A program made the position numbers and the translations under genes. The notes under the pieces are model-generated. The model made no database searches. It was not told the origin of the DNA and worked only from the letters and a program-made list of their open reading frames with translations. This document shows positions 1 to 6,572 of a stretch of 17,772 nucleotides of DNA, piece by piece. The first letter of the stretch is position 1, and every line of letters starts with the position of its first letter. This DNA is from Candidatus Methanophagales archaeon ANME-1-THS (GTDB taxonomy: Archaea > Halobacteriota > Syntropharchaeia > Alkanophagales > Methanospirareceae): positions 1 through 17,772 of the forward strand of contig RXIE01000104.1 of assembly GCA_004212135.1 (NCBI GenBank), given 5' to 3'.

Positions 1-197
1 GTGAAATCGGTTAAGAACATCGTCTCGCCGGCAAATTTCCGACCGATTGCTTTCAGCAAGCCACCCCGCATCTTCGCCTCCATACTCATATTCGCACTCA
101 TATACACCATCGTGCCCGCTTCGCCATACACCTTCTCGCCCGGATTTAACTCTAAGGTTACCAGTTGCAGATTATCGCCGGTTATGCTATACCGCAT
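1..197 (-). CDS. AIM24 / TIGR00266 family protein, N-terminal part (cut by window edge)
   Basis: Reading the minus strand from ATG at 197 gives about 65 codons open to the window edge. The peptide begins MRYSITGDNLQLVTLELNPG and continues through GEAGTMVYMSANMSMEAKMRGG and a KFAGETMFLTDF stretch. This is the start pattern of the AIM24/TIGR00266 beta-sandwich family: a GD-x-LQ opening, an E-x-GTMVYM motif, a MRGG turn, then a FAGE-x-[LM]FLT segment. The cellular role of archaeal members is not established. I chose ATG 197 because it matches the usual family start and has GGTGAG just upstream; an in-frame ATG at 230 would add 11 residues without a ribosome site. The gene is divergent from thymidylate synthase. 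Roughly the last two thirds lie outside the window. The plus-strand reading frame over the same bases is a shadow. Confidence 0.8.
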   Translation of the reverse strand, partial: MRYSITGDNLQLVTLELNPGEKVYGEAGTMVYMSANMSMEAKMRGGLLKAIGRKFAGETMFLTDF

Positions 198-224
198 GAT
201 CTCACCACTGGAACAAAGGTAGAG

Positions 225-300
225 ATACATAATAAGGTTAGTGCCCCCCAAAAAGCAGGCGCTAGAAACGTATGATACCAGAGCTACTCGAAAATCTTAT
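225..300. promoter_or_regulatory. Divergent promoter region between AIM24-like gene and thyA
   Basis: The 141-base gap between the two divergent genes holds two AT-rich boxes. On the plus strand, CGAAAAT followed by CTTAT (about 289-300) resembles a BRE/TATA pair about 40 bases before the thyA ATG. On the minus strand, CTTATTATG (about 228-236) lies about 33 bases before the ATG at 197. Both assignments rest on spacing and composition only. Confidence 0.3.
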
Positions 301-338
301 CACACTTCAAACTGAATTCCTCATAGGTAAACGTTCAC

Positions 339-1073
339 ATGCATCTTTTTGTACACCTGATAGAAGAGCGGAACTTCCATAATGCATGGGCTAAAGCACT
401 CCTCGCGGTGCTCAGTAAGGGAACCGATCTGGTTATCGGCGCGGGTGATGAGCGAAAACCGATAAAAGATTCCTGCATGCTGATCAGTCTGACGGGTAAC
501 GCAATCAAACAAGTCGAAGCACGAGAATTACATCCCCAGTATCCGTTCAGGCGAATCGAGGAATACTGTAACGAGTTCACACGAGCGTTCTTAGAAGCAT
601 ATCGAACAAAGCCCTCAGGTGAGCAGTTTAGTTATCTCTATTTTGACCGATTGGCACGTTACGATGCGTCATCGAGTTCGCACCCTTCTGATCAGTTAAG
701 GTTATTACAAAACGCTTTAGCGGACCAAATTAAAGAGGAGATAACCTCTAATAGAGCCCAGGCAATCACCTGGTACGTTCCCTTTGATATAGCACGAAGT
801 TCGCCACCCTGCTTACAACGGATACAAATTCGGTATATACCCACAGGGAGCGTGGATGTCCACCTGACCTGGCGATCCCGCGATCTATTTACCGCCTGGC
901 AATCGAATATCATCTGTCTCATCGAGATGTTGAATCGTGAGGTAATCAAGCCCAATAAGTGCCAGATTGTACGAATTATCGATTACAGTGATTCTTTACA
1001 CCTTTATAGACGTGATATCGAAGATGCGAAGAAGGTCAGACTGGTACCGGTAAGCCCTCAGGAGATGAGATGA
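339..1073 (+). CDS. thyA: Thymidylate synthase, archaeal (methanogen) type
   Basis: Converts dUMP to dTMP using a methylene-pterin one-carbon donor; in methanogen-related archaea the donor is thought to be a tetrahydromethanopterin derivative rather than folate. The 244-residue protein has the catalytic cysteine in PPCLQRIQ (Cys158), the dUMP-phosphate/active-site block RSRDLFTAWQSN (179-190, with Asn190), and the C-terminal DYSDSLHLY motif (215-223) corresponding to the conserved SLHxY of thymidylate synthases. Length suits the short archaeal class, which lacks the large insertions of bacterial ThyA. The ATG at 339 is preceded by AGGT at 325-328, about ten bases away. It stands before the 2-oxoacid oxidoreductase genes with a 47-base gap, so co-transcription is possible but not required. 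Cytosolic. Family assignment is firm; pterin specificity is inferred. Confidence 0.93.
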   Translation: MHLFVHLIEERNFHNAWAKALLAVLSKGTDLVIGAGDERKPIKDSCMLISLTGNAIKQVEARELHPQYPFRRIEEYCNEFTRAFLEAYRTKPSGEQFSYLYFDRLARYDASSSSHPSDQLRLLQNALADQIKEEITSNRAQAITWYVPFDIARSSPPCLQRIQIRYIPTGSVDVHLTWRSRDLFTAWQSNIICLIEMLNREVIKPNKCQIVRIIDYSDSLHLYRRDIEDAKKVRLVPVSPQEMR

Positions 1074-1092
1074 GGCGCGCAGTTTAGACCCT

Positions 1093-1112
1093 TTTTAGCT
1101 CTAAATCTAAAA
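1093..1112 (+). other. Short inverted repeat between thyA and the Kor genes
   Basis: TTTTAG (1093-1098) and CTAAAA (1107-1112) are perfect inverse complements separated by eight bases, in the 47-base gap before the GTG at 1121. It could be a weak terminator hairpin for thyA or simply AT-rich promoter sequence for the next gene. The stem is all but one A/T pairs, so little weight should be put on it. Confidence 0.25.
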
Positions 1113-1120
1113 GAGTTGCT

Positions 1121-1927
1121 GTGACAGAAACAGAAATCAAAAACAATACCAGCGGTACCTCTGCGCTCAATGCGGGCAGCTTGTACGCCGTGAGATGGAG
1201 ATCATCGATTGATCTCAACATCGTGGTTTCAGGCGCCGCTGGCCAGGGGATTCAGACCATTGGCTATATTCTCGCGAAGACCGCATCGGAGGCGGGATAC
1301 CACGTCTTCGCCTGGCAGGAGTACGAATCGAGGATTCGCGGTGGATCTAATAGCTACCGGATACGGGTGAGCGACGCCCCGGCAAATAGCCCGCTGGTTG
1401 AGGCGGACATACTCTTGTCGCTGGACGATAAATCGAAAGCGAAATACCGCCCGCTGCTCAAGGAGCAGGGTATCCTGATTGACGAGCAGGAGAGCGGCAA
1501 CAGGGTGATAACCATACCGTTTGTGAGCATAGCCCAGAACGATTTTGGAAACACGCTGTTCGCGAACACGGTGGCAGCAGGCGCCCTTGCCGCGGTTCTG
1601 GGACTCGATCTGGACTCGCTCAATGCGGTGATAGCGGACGAGTTTGCGGGCAAAGGTGCGGATGTTGTACGCACGAACCTCTCAGCCGCAGCAAAGGGCT
1701 ATTCGGTTGCAAAGAAGGACTGCGAAGGGCTCTGCCCCTGGCGAATGCCGAAAAGGGAGCTGGCCCACTACCTTATCTCAGGCAATGAAGCATTAGCACT
1801 CGGCGCTGCAGCCGCAGGATGCCGGTTCATCGCTGCGTATCCCGATGACCCCTTCCACCGGCATTATCACCTTCCTCTCGAAACACAAGGAGCACCTGAA
1901 GATATTCACCGAACAGGCGGAGGATGA
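1121..1927 (+). CDS. korA: 2-oxoacid:ferredoxin oxidoreductase, fused gamma-alpha subunit, N-terminal fragment (frameshifted)
   Basis: Residues 30-215 are the gamma domain of 2-oxoacid:ferredoxin oxidoreductases, with the opening motif SGAAGQGIQT (37-46) and the YESRIRGGSNSYRIR segment (68-82). After a linker, GNEALALGAAAAG and FIAAYP (to residue 241) begin the alpha (pyrimidine-binding) domain. Then the frame is lost: the last 27 codons, to the stop at 1925-1927, encode unrelated sequence, while the true continuation runs in another frame from 1845. Rejoined, the product is about 586 residues, the size of the fused KorA class (TIGR03710-like). The enzyme oxidatively decarboxylates a 2-oxoacid to acyl-CoA and reduces ferredoxin. 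The GTG start at 1121 lacks a good ribosome site and gives a roughly 30-residue N-terminal stretch without family similarity; an in-frame GTG near 1189 is an alternative. Confidence 0.8.
   Translation: MTETEIKNNTSGTSALNAGSLYAVRWRSSIDLNIVVSGAAGQGIQTIGYILAKTASEAGYHVFAWQEYESRIRGGSNSYRIRVSDAPANSPLVEADILLSLDDKSKAKYRPLLKEQGILIDEQESGNRVITIPFVSIAQNDFGNTLFANTVAAGALAAVLGLDLDSLNAVIADEFAGKGADVVRTNLSAAAKGYSVAKKDCEGLCPWRMPKRELAHYLISGNEALALGAAAAGCRFIAAYPDDPFHRHYHLPLETQGAPEDIHRTGGG
1838..1850 (+). other. Frameshift site splitting the korA YPxTP motif
   Basis: The frame-1 reading ends sensibly at TAT CCC (1838-1843, Tyr-Pro) and the next sensible codons are ATG ACC CCT TCC from 1845 (Met-Thr-Pro-Ser). One base too many separates them. 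The simplest ancestral reading is TAT CCG ATG ACC, so CC became CCC at 1841-1843. The split falls within the YPxTPST motif of the alpha subunit, which contains a threonine known to be needed for catalysis in the Sulfolobus enzyme. Whether this is a real mutation, a sequencing or assembly error, or a +1 recoding site cannot be decided here. Confidence 0.85.
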
Positions 1928-2882
1928 GATAGCCGCGATAAATATGGCGATCGGGGCGAGTTATGCGGGGGTACGAGCGATGACTGCCACCTCGGGCGGA
2001 GGGTTTGCACTGATGGTCGAAGGGATTAGCCTTGCCGGAATGACCGAAACGCCGCTCGTGATTGTGCTGGGTCAGCGGCCCGCACCGGCGACCGGGCTTC
2101 CCACGAGGACGGAACAGGGTGATCTGCTCTTCGCGATCAATGCGGGTCACGGCGAGTTTTCAAAACTCGTATTCGCACCTGCGGACCCAAGAGATGCGTT
2201 CCACAAGATTATCCGCGCCTTCAACCTGGCTGATAAATACCAGAGCACAGCGATAATCCTCACCGACCAGTTCCTGGCGGATTCATATTTCACCGTGGAG
2301 CAGTTTGAGCTCGATGAACGAGAAAACAGGTTGTATCTGGCGAGTCCGGAGAGCATAACAGACTATAAACGGTATCAACTCACCGAGACGGGGATTTCAC
2401 CACGGCTCTATCCTGGACAGAGTGCGCATCTGGTCTGCTGTGATAGTGATGAACATGATGAATATGGTCATATTACCGAGGACTTGAAGCTGAGAAGCAG
2501 GATGGTCGAAAAGCGGCTCAAGAAATTCGAACTTTTACGAAGCGAGATCCTGCCTCCGGAAGAAAAAGAGTTCACGGAGGCGAAGGACGTGCTGATGAGC
2601 TGGGGATCCTCACGGAACGCGGTCTTCGAAGCGGTTGACAAGCTCAATGGAAAGGGGAATAAAGTCGGTGCACTCCATTTCACCGAACTCTGGCCTCTTC
2701 CGGTCTACCAATTTCCATCCGAAAAACAGTATTACCTGGTTGAAAGTAACGCCACCGGTCAACTGGGGAGATTGCTGCAGAGTGCGTTCGGCTTGCATGT
2801 GGAGGGCAGGATAACGCGCTACGACGGCTTACCACTGGACTGCGCATATATCATGGAGGGCTTTGAGAGATGGTCGCGATAG
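1845..2882 (+). CDS. korA: 2-oxoacid:ferredoxin oxidoreductase, alpha subunit C-terminal fragment (frameshifted)
   Basis: This 345-residue frame continues the broken upstream frame: MTPSTGI completes the YPxTPST motif. It then carries the rest of the pyrimidine-binding domain, including EDEIAAINMAIGASYAG (residues 27-43), the TSGGGFALMVEG segment, and PATGLPTRTEQGDL, all diagnostic of KorA-type alpha subunits. The C-terminal third, from about residue 245 (SWGSSRNAVFEAV) to LVESNATGQLGRLLQS, is the transketolase-C-like domain that joins subunits. The ATG at 1845 has no ribosome site and sits inside a conserved motif, so independent initiation is unlikely to give a working subunit. The stop overlaps the beta-subunit start by 13 bases, indicating translational coupling. 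It should be treated as one gene with the frame from 1121. Confidence 0.85.
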   Translation: MTPSTGIITFLSKHKEHLKIFTEQAEDEIAAINMAIGASYAGVRAMTATSGGGFALMVEGISLAGMTETPLVIVLGQRPAPATGLPTRTEQGDLLFAINAGHGEFSKLVFAPADPRDAFHKIIRAFNLADKYQSTAIILTDQFLADSYFTVEQFELDERENRLYLASPESITDYKRYQLTETGISPRLYPGQSAHLVCCDSDEHDEYGHITEDLKLRSRMVEKRLKKFELLRSEILPPEEKEFTEAKDVLMSWGSSRNAVFEAVDKLNGKGNKVGALHFTELWPLPVYQFPSEKQYYLVESNATGQLGRLLQSAFGLHVEGRITRYDGLPLDCAYIMEGFERWSR

Positions 2883-3757
2883 AGGAGTACCAAAGCGACG
2901 CGGAAAACCAGTGGTGCCCCGGATGCCCGAATTTCGGGATATTGAGCGCACTGAAAAACGCTCTGGTAAAGCTGGCTAAAAAGCCCGAAGAGATCTGCCT
3001 GGTCTCTGGCATTGGTCAGGCTGCGAAACTGCCACATTATCTGCGCTGCAACTTCTTCAACGGGCTGCATGGAAGAGCTCTTCCCGTCGCAACCGCCATA
3101 CGTGTTGTGAATCCAGAATTGACCACCATCGTGGTGACCGGGGACGGAGATTGCTACGGCGAAGGGGGAAACCATTTCATGCACACGTTCCGCAGGAACC
3201 CTGATATGACGCTCATCGTGCATAATAACCAGATATACGGACTTACCAAGGGTCAAGCCTCGCCGACCACTGAGCTTGGTGACAGAACGAGGTTGCAGTT
3301 TGAAGGGGTCAAGCTCGCGCCTTTACAACCACTTGCACTGGCGATTTTACAGGGCTGCCCGTTTGTTGCACGCGGCTTTGCAGGCGATATCCCGCACCTG
3401 AGCGACCTGTTCGTCGAAGCCATTCGGTTCAAAGGGTTCTCGTATGTGGATGTGATCCAGCCCTGCATCAGTTGGGGAACACATCCGGTCAGCTGGTATA
3501 GAGAGCGAATTTACAAGCTCCCGCCAGACTACAATCCCCACCAGGTGGATGGGGCGTTGAAAAAGGCGATAGAATGGGGTGATAGGATCCCAATCGGCAT
3601 TTTGTATCATGATGACACGCCGCGGCACGTCTTCGGCGATTATTTTAGAGCACAGATCCATGACGGCACGCTGACCGAACTTGGATTTCCGCCACGGGAC
3701 GCACTCGATGAACTGTTAGAGGGCTTTGGAGCGAGTAAGCTGAAGAATAAACGGTGA
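2870..3757 (+). CDS. korB: 2-oxoacid:ferredoxin oxidoreductase, beta (TPP-binding) subunit
   Basis: Binds thiamine pyrophosphate and a [4Fe-4S] cluster and works with the fused gamma-alpha subunit encoded just upstream. Visible motifs in the 295-residue protein: WCPGCPNFGIL (15-25) with Cys16/Cys19; GLHGRALPVATA (65-76); the TPP motif GDGDCYGEGGNHF (91-103) ending through NNQIYGLTKGQ (119-129); and QPC with Cys199, matching the fourth cluster cysteine. At the place where many beta subunits have SGIGCS, this one has SGIGQAAKLPHY, so Gln50 replaces the usual third ligand; a nearby Cys60 might substitute. The start overlaps the alpha-fragment stop by 13 bases. No delta (ferredoxin) subunit is present. 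The substrate, 2-oxoglutarate versus another 2-oxoacid, is not settled by the sequence; the symbol reflects the KorAB architecture. Confidence 0.9.
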   Translation: MVAIEEYQSDAENQWCPGCPNFGILSALKNALVKLAKKPEEICLVSGIGQAAKLPHYLRCNFFNGLHGRALPVATAIRVVNPELTTIVVTGDGDCYGEGGNHFMHTFRRNPDMTLIVHNNQIYGLTKGQASPTTELGDRTRLQFEGVKLAPLQPLALAILQGCPFVARGFAGDIPHLSDLFVEAIRFKGFSYVDVIQPCISWGTHPVSWYRERIYKLPPDYNPHQVDGALKKAIEWGDRIPIGILYHDDTPRHVFGDYFRAQIHDGTLTELGFPPRDALDELLEGFGASKLKNKR

Positions 3758-3761
3758 TGGT

Positions 3762-5129
3762 ATGAAGGAGTACGAGGTGATCGTAATCGGCTCTGGCGCA
3801 GGTATGATCGTTACGGAGGCTGCGGTATCACACGGGCTCAAAGTAGCCCTGGTGGATAAAGGACCACTCGGGGGCACGTGCTTGAATGTTGGATGCATAC
3901 CCTCGAAGATGCTCATAGCTCCAGCAGACCGTGTAGTCGAGATCCAGGAAGCGAAGAGATTGGGCATCGATACGGAAATTATCCACATAAACTTCAATTT
4001 GATCATGGAACAGATGCGGAAGATGATTAAGGACGCTCAGGACCATATGAGAAGAGGGATTATGGTTACCAGAAACCTGGACTTCTATGAAGCGGAGGCG
4101 CAATTCACCGACGAGTACACACTGGAAATCAAGGGCAAGAGGATAAAAGGCGAGAAGATTTTTATCGCGTCCGGCGCGCGACCCTCGGTCCCGCCCATCA
4201 AAGGTCTTGATAAAATTGCGTTTCTGACCAATGAGAACGTCTTGAAGCTTGAAAAACGACCGGAGAGCCTTATTATAATCGGAGGCGGGTATATCGCGGC
4301 TGAATACGGACATTTTTTCGCTGCCATGGGCACTGAGGTGACAATCATGCAGAGAAGGGACAGACTGGTACCGAACGAAGAACCTGAAATAGCCGATCTG
4401 TTAAAACGAGAGATGGCGAAACGTATGAGGCTTCTCACCAACACCGCGGTTACTGAAGTAAAAAAGACGGGGGAGGGCTATGCGGTCATCGGGAAAGATA
4501 AGAGCACCAACGAAGAACAGGAATTGCACGCCGAAGAGATTATGATCGCAACAGGGCGAAGATCGAATGCGGATCTCTTAAAAGTAGAGAATACCGGTGT
4601 AGAGACTGATGAACAGGGCTTCATTAAAGTGAACGACTACCTGGAAACGAGCAAAACGAATATATGGGCATTTGGTGATGCAATTGGAAAGCAGATGTTC
4701 AGACATGTGGCCAATCGGGAGGCGCTCGTGGCGTGGCACAACAGTATCCATGCGGAAAAAGTAAAAATGAACTATCATGCGATCCCCCACGCTGTCTTCT
4801 CCCATCCTCAAATCGCATCGGTCGGGCTCACGGAGGCGCAGGCCAGAACGGAGCATGAGATACTCGTAGGAAAAGCATACTATTCAGAGGTTGCTATGGG
4901 CGAAGCGATGAGGGAAACAGAAAGTTTTGCGAAGGCAATTGTGGATAAACAGAGCCGAAAGATACTCGGCTTCCATATCATAGGCCCCTATGCGCCCATC
5001 CTCATCCAGGAAGTTAGTAACACGATGGCACATGATCGTGATATGCGGTTTATTGCAAACGGTATACATATCCATCCTGCGCTCTCCGAATTGATACTGG
5101 TAACGCTCCAAAACCTGAGGACGCCGTAA
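3762..5129 (+). CDS. FAD/NAD(P)H flavoprotein disulfide reductase (dihydrolipoamide dehydrogenase-like)
   Basis: A complete 455-residue class I pyridine nucleotide-disulfide oxidoreductase. It has the N-terminal FAD motif GSGAG (10-14), the redox-active disulfide GGTCLNVGCIPSK (Cys40/Cys45), the NAD(P) Rossmann motif IIIGGGYIAAE (171-181), the second FAD motif WAFGDAIG (302-309), and the C-terminal dimer-interface His438-Pro439 with Glu443 that supplies the base for the partner subunit. This is the pattern of dihydrolipoamide dehydrogenase and mycothione-reductase-like enzymes. The gene begins four bases after the korB stop, with GGTGATGG overlapping that stop as ribosome site, so it is almost surely in the same transcript. 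No lipoyl E2 or lipoate protein gene is nearby, so the disulfide substrate is open: lipoamide, a coenzyme disulfide, or another thiol. Confidence is high for family, low for substrate. Confidence 0.88.
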   Translation: MKEYEVIVIGSGAGMIVTEAAVSHGLKVALVDKGPLGGTCLNVGCIPSKMLIAPADRVVEIQEAKRLGIDTEIIHINFNLIMEQMRKMIKDAQDHMRRGIMVTRNLDFYEAEAQFTDEYTLEIKGKRIKGEKIFIASGARPSVPPIKGLDKIAFLTNENVLKLEKRPESLIIIGGGYIAAEYGHFFAAMGTEVTIMQRRDRLVPNEEPEIADLLKREMAKRMRLLTNTAVTEVKKTGEGYAVIGKDKSTNEEQELHAEEIMIATGRRSNADLLKVENTGVETDEQGFIKVNDYLETSKTNIWAFGDAIGKQMFRHVANREALVAWHNSIHAEKVKMNYHAIPHAVFSHPQIASVGLTEAQARTEHEILVGKAYYSEVAMGEAMRETESFAKAIVDKQSRKILGFHIIGPYAPILIQEVSNTMAHDRDMRFIANGIHIHPALSELILVTLQNLRTP

Positions 5130-5189
5130 GAATCTGACACAGGCCATTTTCTGCGTTTCACTTGTACGGATACATACCGGATAACAGAC

Positions 5190-5196
5190 TATAAAG
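5190..5196 (+). promoter_or_regulatory. Candidate TATA box before the repeat-bearing secreted protein
   Basis: TATAAAG at 5190-5196 lies about 75-80 bases ahead of the start codon region at 5269-5275 in the 139-base gap after the disulfide reductase gene. A start of transcription about 25 bases further on would give a leader near 50 bases. Support is by motif and position only. Confidence 0.35.
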
Positions 5197-5268
5197 TTCT
5201 TGTAACTGACAAAAAAATGCAACCACTCCAAAGGTTTATCTCTTGGAACAGATCATCTCTACAGATCG

Positions 5269-5922
5269 GTGGAGATGAGAAAAAAGTTACCAAATTGGAA
5301 GATTGGTATGGTACTGGTTGGGCTCTTGGCAGTCTTTCTCATGATCCCGGTGAATTCGTTAGAGCCCTTCGAAGTGGCATATCAGGTTCCGGTACAGAAG
5401 GAATCTCAGGTTCCGGTGCAGAAGGAATCTCAGGTTCCGGTACAAATAGAGAGGACCCAGGTAGTTTCTTCTCAGACATTTCCGCTATGGAAAGTACAGG
5501 TCTATCCGCCCATCTACTATTATGAGCGATGGATAACCTGGAGACCCAGTCATCAAAATGAGTGGATTAATGGCTCTTTCACCGCGAATACTACACTGAT
5601 GAATTTTTATATCCTGGATACCAGGAACTTTAATAATATGCGAAAGGGGGCAGATTTCCAAGAAAGTTACCGGGCACGGCAAATAATCAGTGATAATTTT
5701 ACGTTTAAACCGCAAACAATGGACGAGTATTATTTTTACTTCCATGATCCTCTAAGCGGAAATATAATTTCCTGTGAATTGATTGCTCATTGGTATGAAC
5801 CCGGACTGTACTCTCAGTATACCACTGAATACGAAACTCAGTATACCACGGAATACGAAACCCAGTACACCACCACATACAAGATCGTGAAGAAACCGCT
5901 TTTTACAACCTTCTTATCGTAA
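5269..5922 (+). CDS. Secreted protein of unknown function with two 8-residue tandem-repeat blocks
   Basis: I do not recognise a named family. The protein (217 residues from GTG 5269; ATG 5275 is an equally plausible start) opens with a basic N-terminus and a hydrophobic stretch (about 13-28), a likely signal peptide or anchor. Next comes a block of VPVQKESQ repeats (about 39-62). A central domain follows (about 95-178), with NGSFTANTTLMNFYILD, then NFTFKPQTMDEYYFYFHDP; this run of short beta strands around FYILD and YYFYF resembles GOLD/p24-like beta-sandwich domains, which is only a pattern impression. The C-terminus holds QYTTEYET repeats (about 183-206) and a short basic tail. Thr/Tyr/Glu-rich repeats at both ends of a beta domain suggest a cell-surface or envelope protein. 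It is flanked by unrelated metabolic genes and probably has its own promoter. Confidence 0.7.
   Translation: MEMRKKLPNWKIGMVLVGLLAVFLMIPVNSLEPFEVAYQVPVQKESQVPVQKESQVPVQIERTQVVSSQTFPLWKVQVYPPIYYYERWITWRPSHQNEWINGSFTANTTLMNFYILDTRNFNNMRKGADFQESYRARQIISDNFTFKPQTMDEYYFYFHDPLSGNIISCELIAHWYEPGLYSQYTTEYETQYTTEYETQYTTTYKIVKKPLFTTFLS
5383..5451 (+). repeat. 24-bp tandem repeat, about 2.9 copies
   Basis: Units at 5383-5406, 5407-5430 and partial 5431-5451 start with CAGGTTCCGGT; units one and two differ by one base (A/G at the twelfth position). They encode QVPVQKES repeated in frame within the secreted protein. Confidence 0.9.
5815..5880 (+). repeat. 24-bp tandem repeat, about 2.75 copies
   Basis: Units at 5815-5838, 5839-5862 and partial 5863-5880 begin with CAGTATACCAC or a close variant; units one and two differ at two positions. 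They encode QYTTEYET in frame. The unit length equals that of the first repeat block in the same gene although the sequences are unrelated. Confidence 0.9.
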
Positions 5923-6198
5923 CTCGGCATAATATCCTTTCCTTTACCTGCTCTTCCGCAAAGCGCAAAAAAATCAGTGCTCGTTCAATTCTCCAAAAAG
6001 GAGAGCTGCACACCACGACAGAGCTGGGATTTCTCGCGCCTCTTTTAGATCGATGGTTATAAAGATACCTTCGCTTCACGTTCTTTTACGCGCAAGACAC
6101 AGGCTGAGAAACCGCACGGCTCGAAAAATAGAAAGTTTTTTTATGCTCTGAACCCATCACCATCAGTACCAACGATAAAAACAGAGGAGGTTCTACAC
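5923..6198 (+). promoter_or_regulatory. Intergenic region with promoter and ribosome site for the DUF2769 gene
   Basis: This 276-base gap holds no convincing gene. A BRE/TATA-like stretch, GAAAG then a T-run into TTTATG (6131-6144), would place the transcript start near 6167. A second TATA-like TTATAAAG lies at 6057-6064. A strong ribosome site GAGGAGGT (6184-6191) precedes the ATG at 6199. TCTCC-AAAAA-GGAGA near 5991-6005 is a five-pair hairpin of unknown significance. Confidence 0.4.
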
Positions 6199-6522
6199 AT
6201 GGAGAAAACGAACCAAAAAGTTCCATTTACCGTGGAGAACAGTATGAAATGTATCTGCACCCAATGCCCTGTTCAGCGCGCCAGCCCCTGTGTCAAGGAG
6301 AAGGTGAAAAAGGCGAAAGAGATGATGAAACAGCGGGAAAGCGGGATGACACCAAGGCCGGACGATGTCCCCGGACTGTACTGCGCCTCGGGTGCAGCAA
6401 CCTGCAGAGACATTGATACGAAACAAATGTGCATTTGCGGCAACTGCCCGCTCTGGGACGTATACCACCTAGGAAGAGGAAAACCCCTGGGTTATTACTG
6501 CCGTGATGGAACGGCGCGGTAA
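6199..6522 (+). CDS. DUF2769-type Cys-rich protein, stand-alone
   Basis: A 107-residue cysteine-rich protein whose repeated CxCxxCP motif matches the archaeal DUF2769 family. Ten cysteines form two similar halves: KCICTQCP (17-24) with Cys31 and LYC (Cys62, Cys69), then MCICGNCP (77-84) and YYC (Cys101). The spacing suits an Fe-S or zinc site, but no biochemical role is established. The same arrangement recurs at the N-terminus of the next gene's product, and the two genes are about 40 bases or less apart, so the small protein probably acts with, or is a paralogue of, the Cys-rich domain of the glutamate-synthase-like enzyme. Start ATG 6199 has a strong GGAGG eight bases upstream. Cytosolic; no signal peptide or membrane segment is visible. 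Confidence 0.85.
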   Translation: MEKTNQKVPFTVENSMKCICTQCPVQRASPCVKEKVKKAKEMMKQRESGMTPRPDDVPGLYCASGAATCRDIDTKQMCICGNCPLWDVYHLGRGKPLGYYCRDGTAR

Positions 6523-6530
6523 GACGAGGT

Positions 6531-6572
6531 ATGGTGCACGATTCCGAAGAGAATAGAGAGAAGTGTGTGTAG
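6531..6572 (+). other. Probable displaced 5' end of the glutamate-synthase-like gene (GT-dinucleotide contraction)
   Basis: From ATG 6531, preceded directly by GAGGT, the bases read MVHDSEENREKCV and then hit TAG at 6570-6572. The next frame continues CSKCPSYPHEC from 6568. Joining them gives KCVCSKCP, exactly the CxCxxCP motif of this family, and EN-x-x-KC matches the neighbouring DUF2769 protein. Two extra bases (one more GT in the TGTGTGT run at 6564-6570) would restore one frame. Confidence 0.6.

Noticed and set aside
1..222. Plus-strand open frame of 73 residues at the left edge
   Set aside because: The minus strand over the same bases encodes a clear AIM24/TIGR00266 N-terminus; the plus frame has no recognisable features.
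3828..4313. 161-residue minus-strand frame inside the disulfide reductase gene
   Set aside because: Antisense to FAD and NAD motifs that are certainly coding on the plus strand; composition is that of a shadow frame.
5217..5525. Plus-strand 102-residue frame with GISGSG repeats
   Set aside because: It is the 24-bp repeat read in another frame. The overlapping frame has a signal peptide, continues much further and makes a more protein-like sequence.
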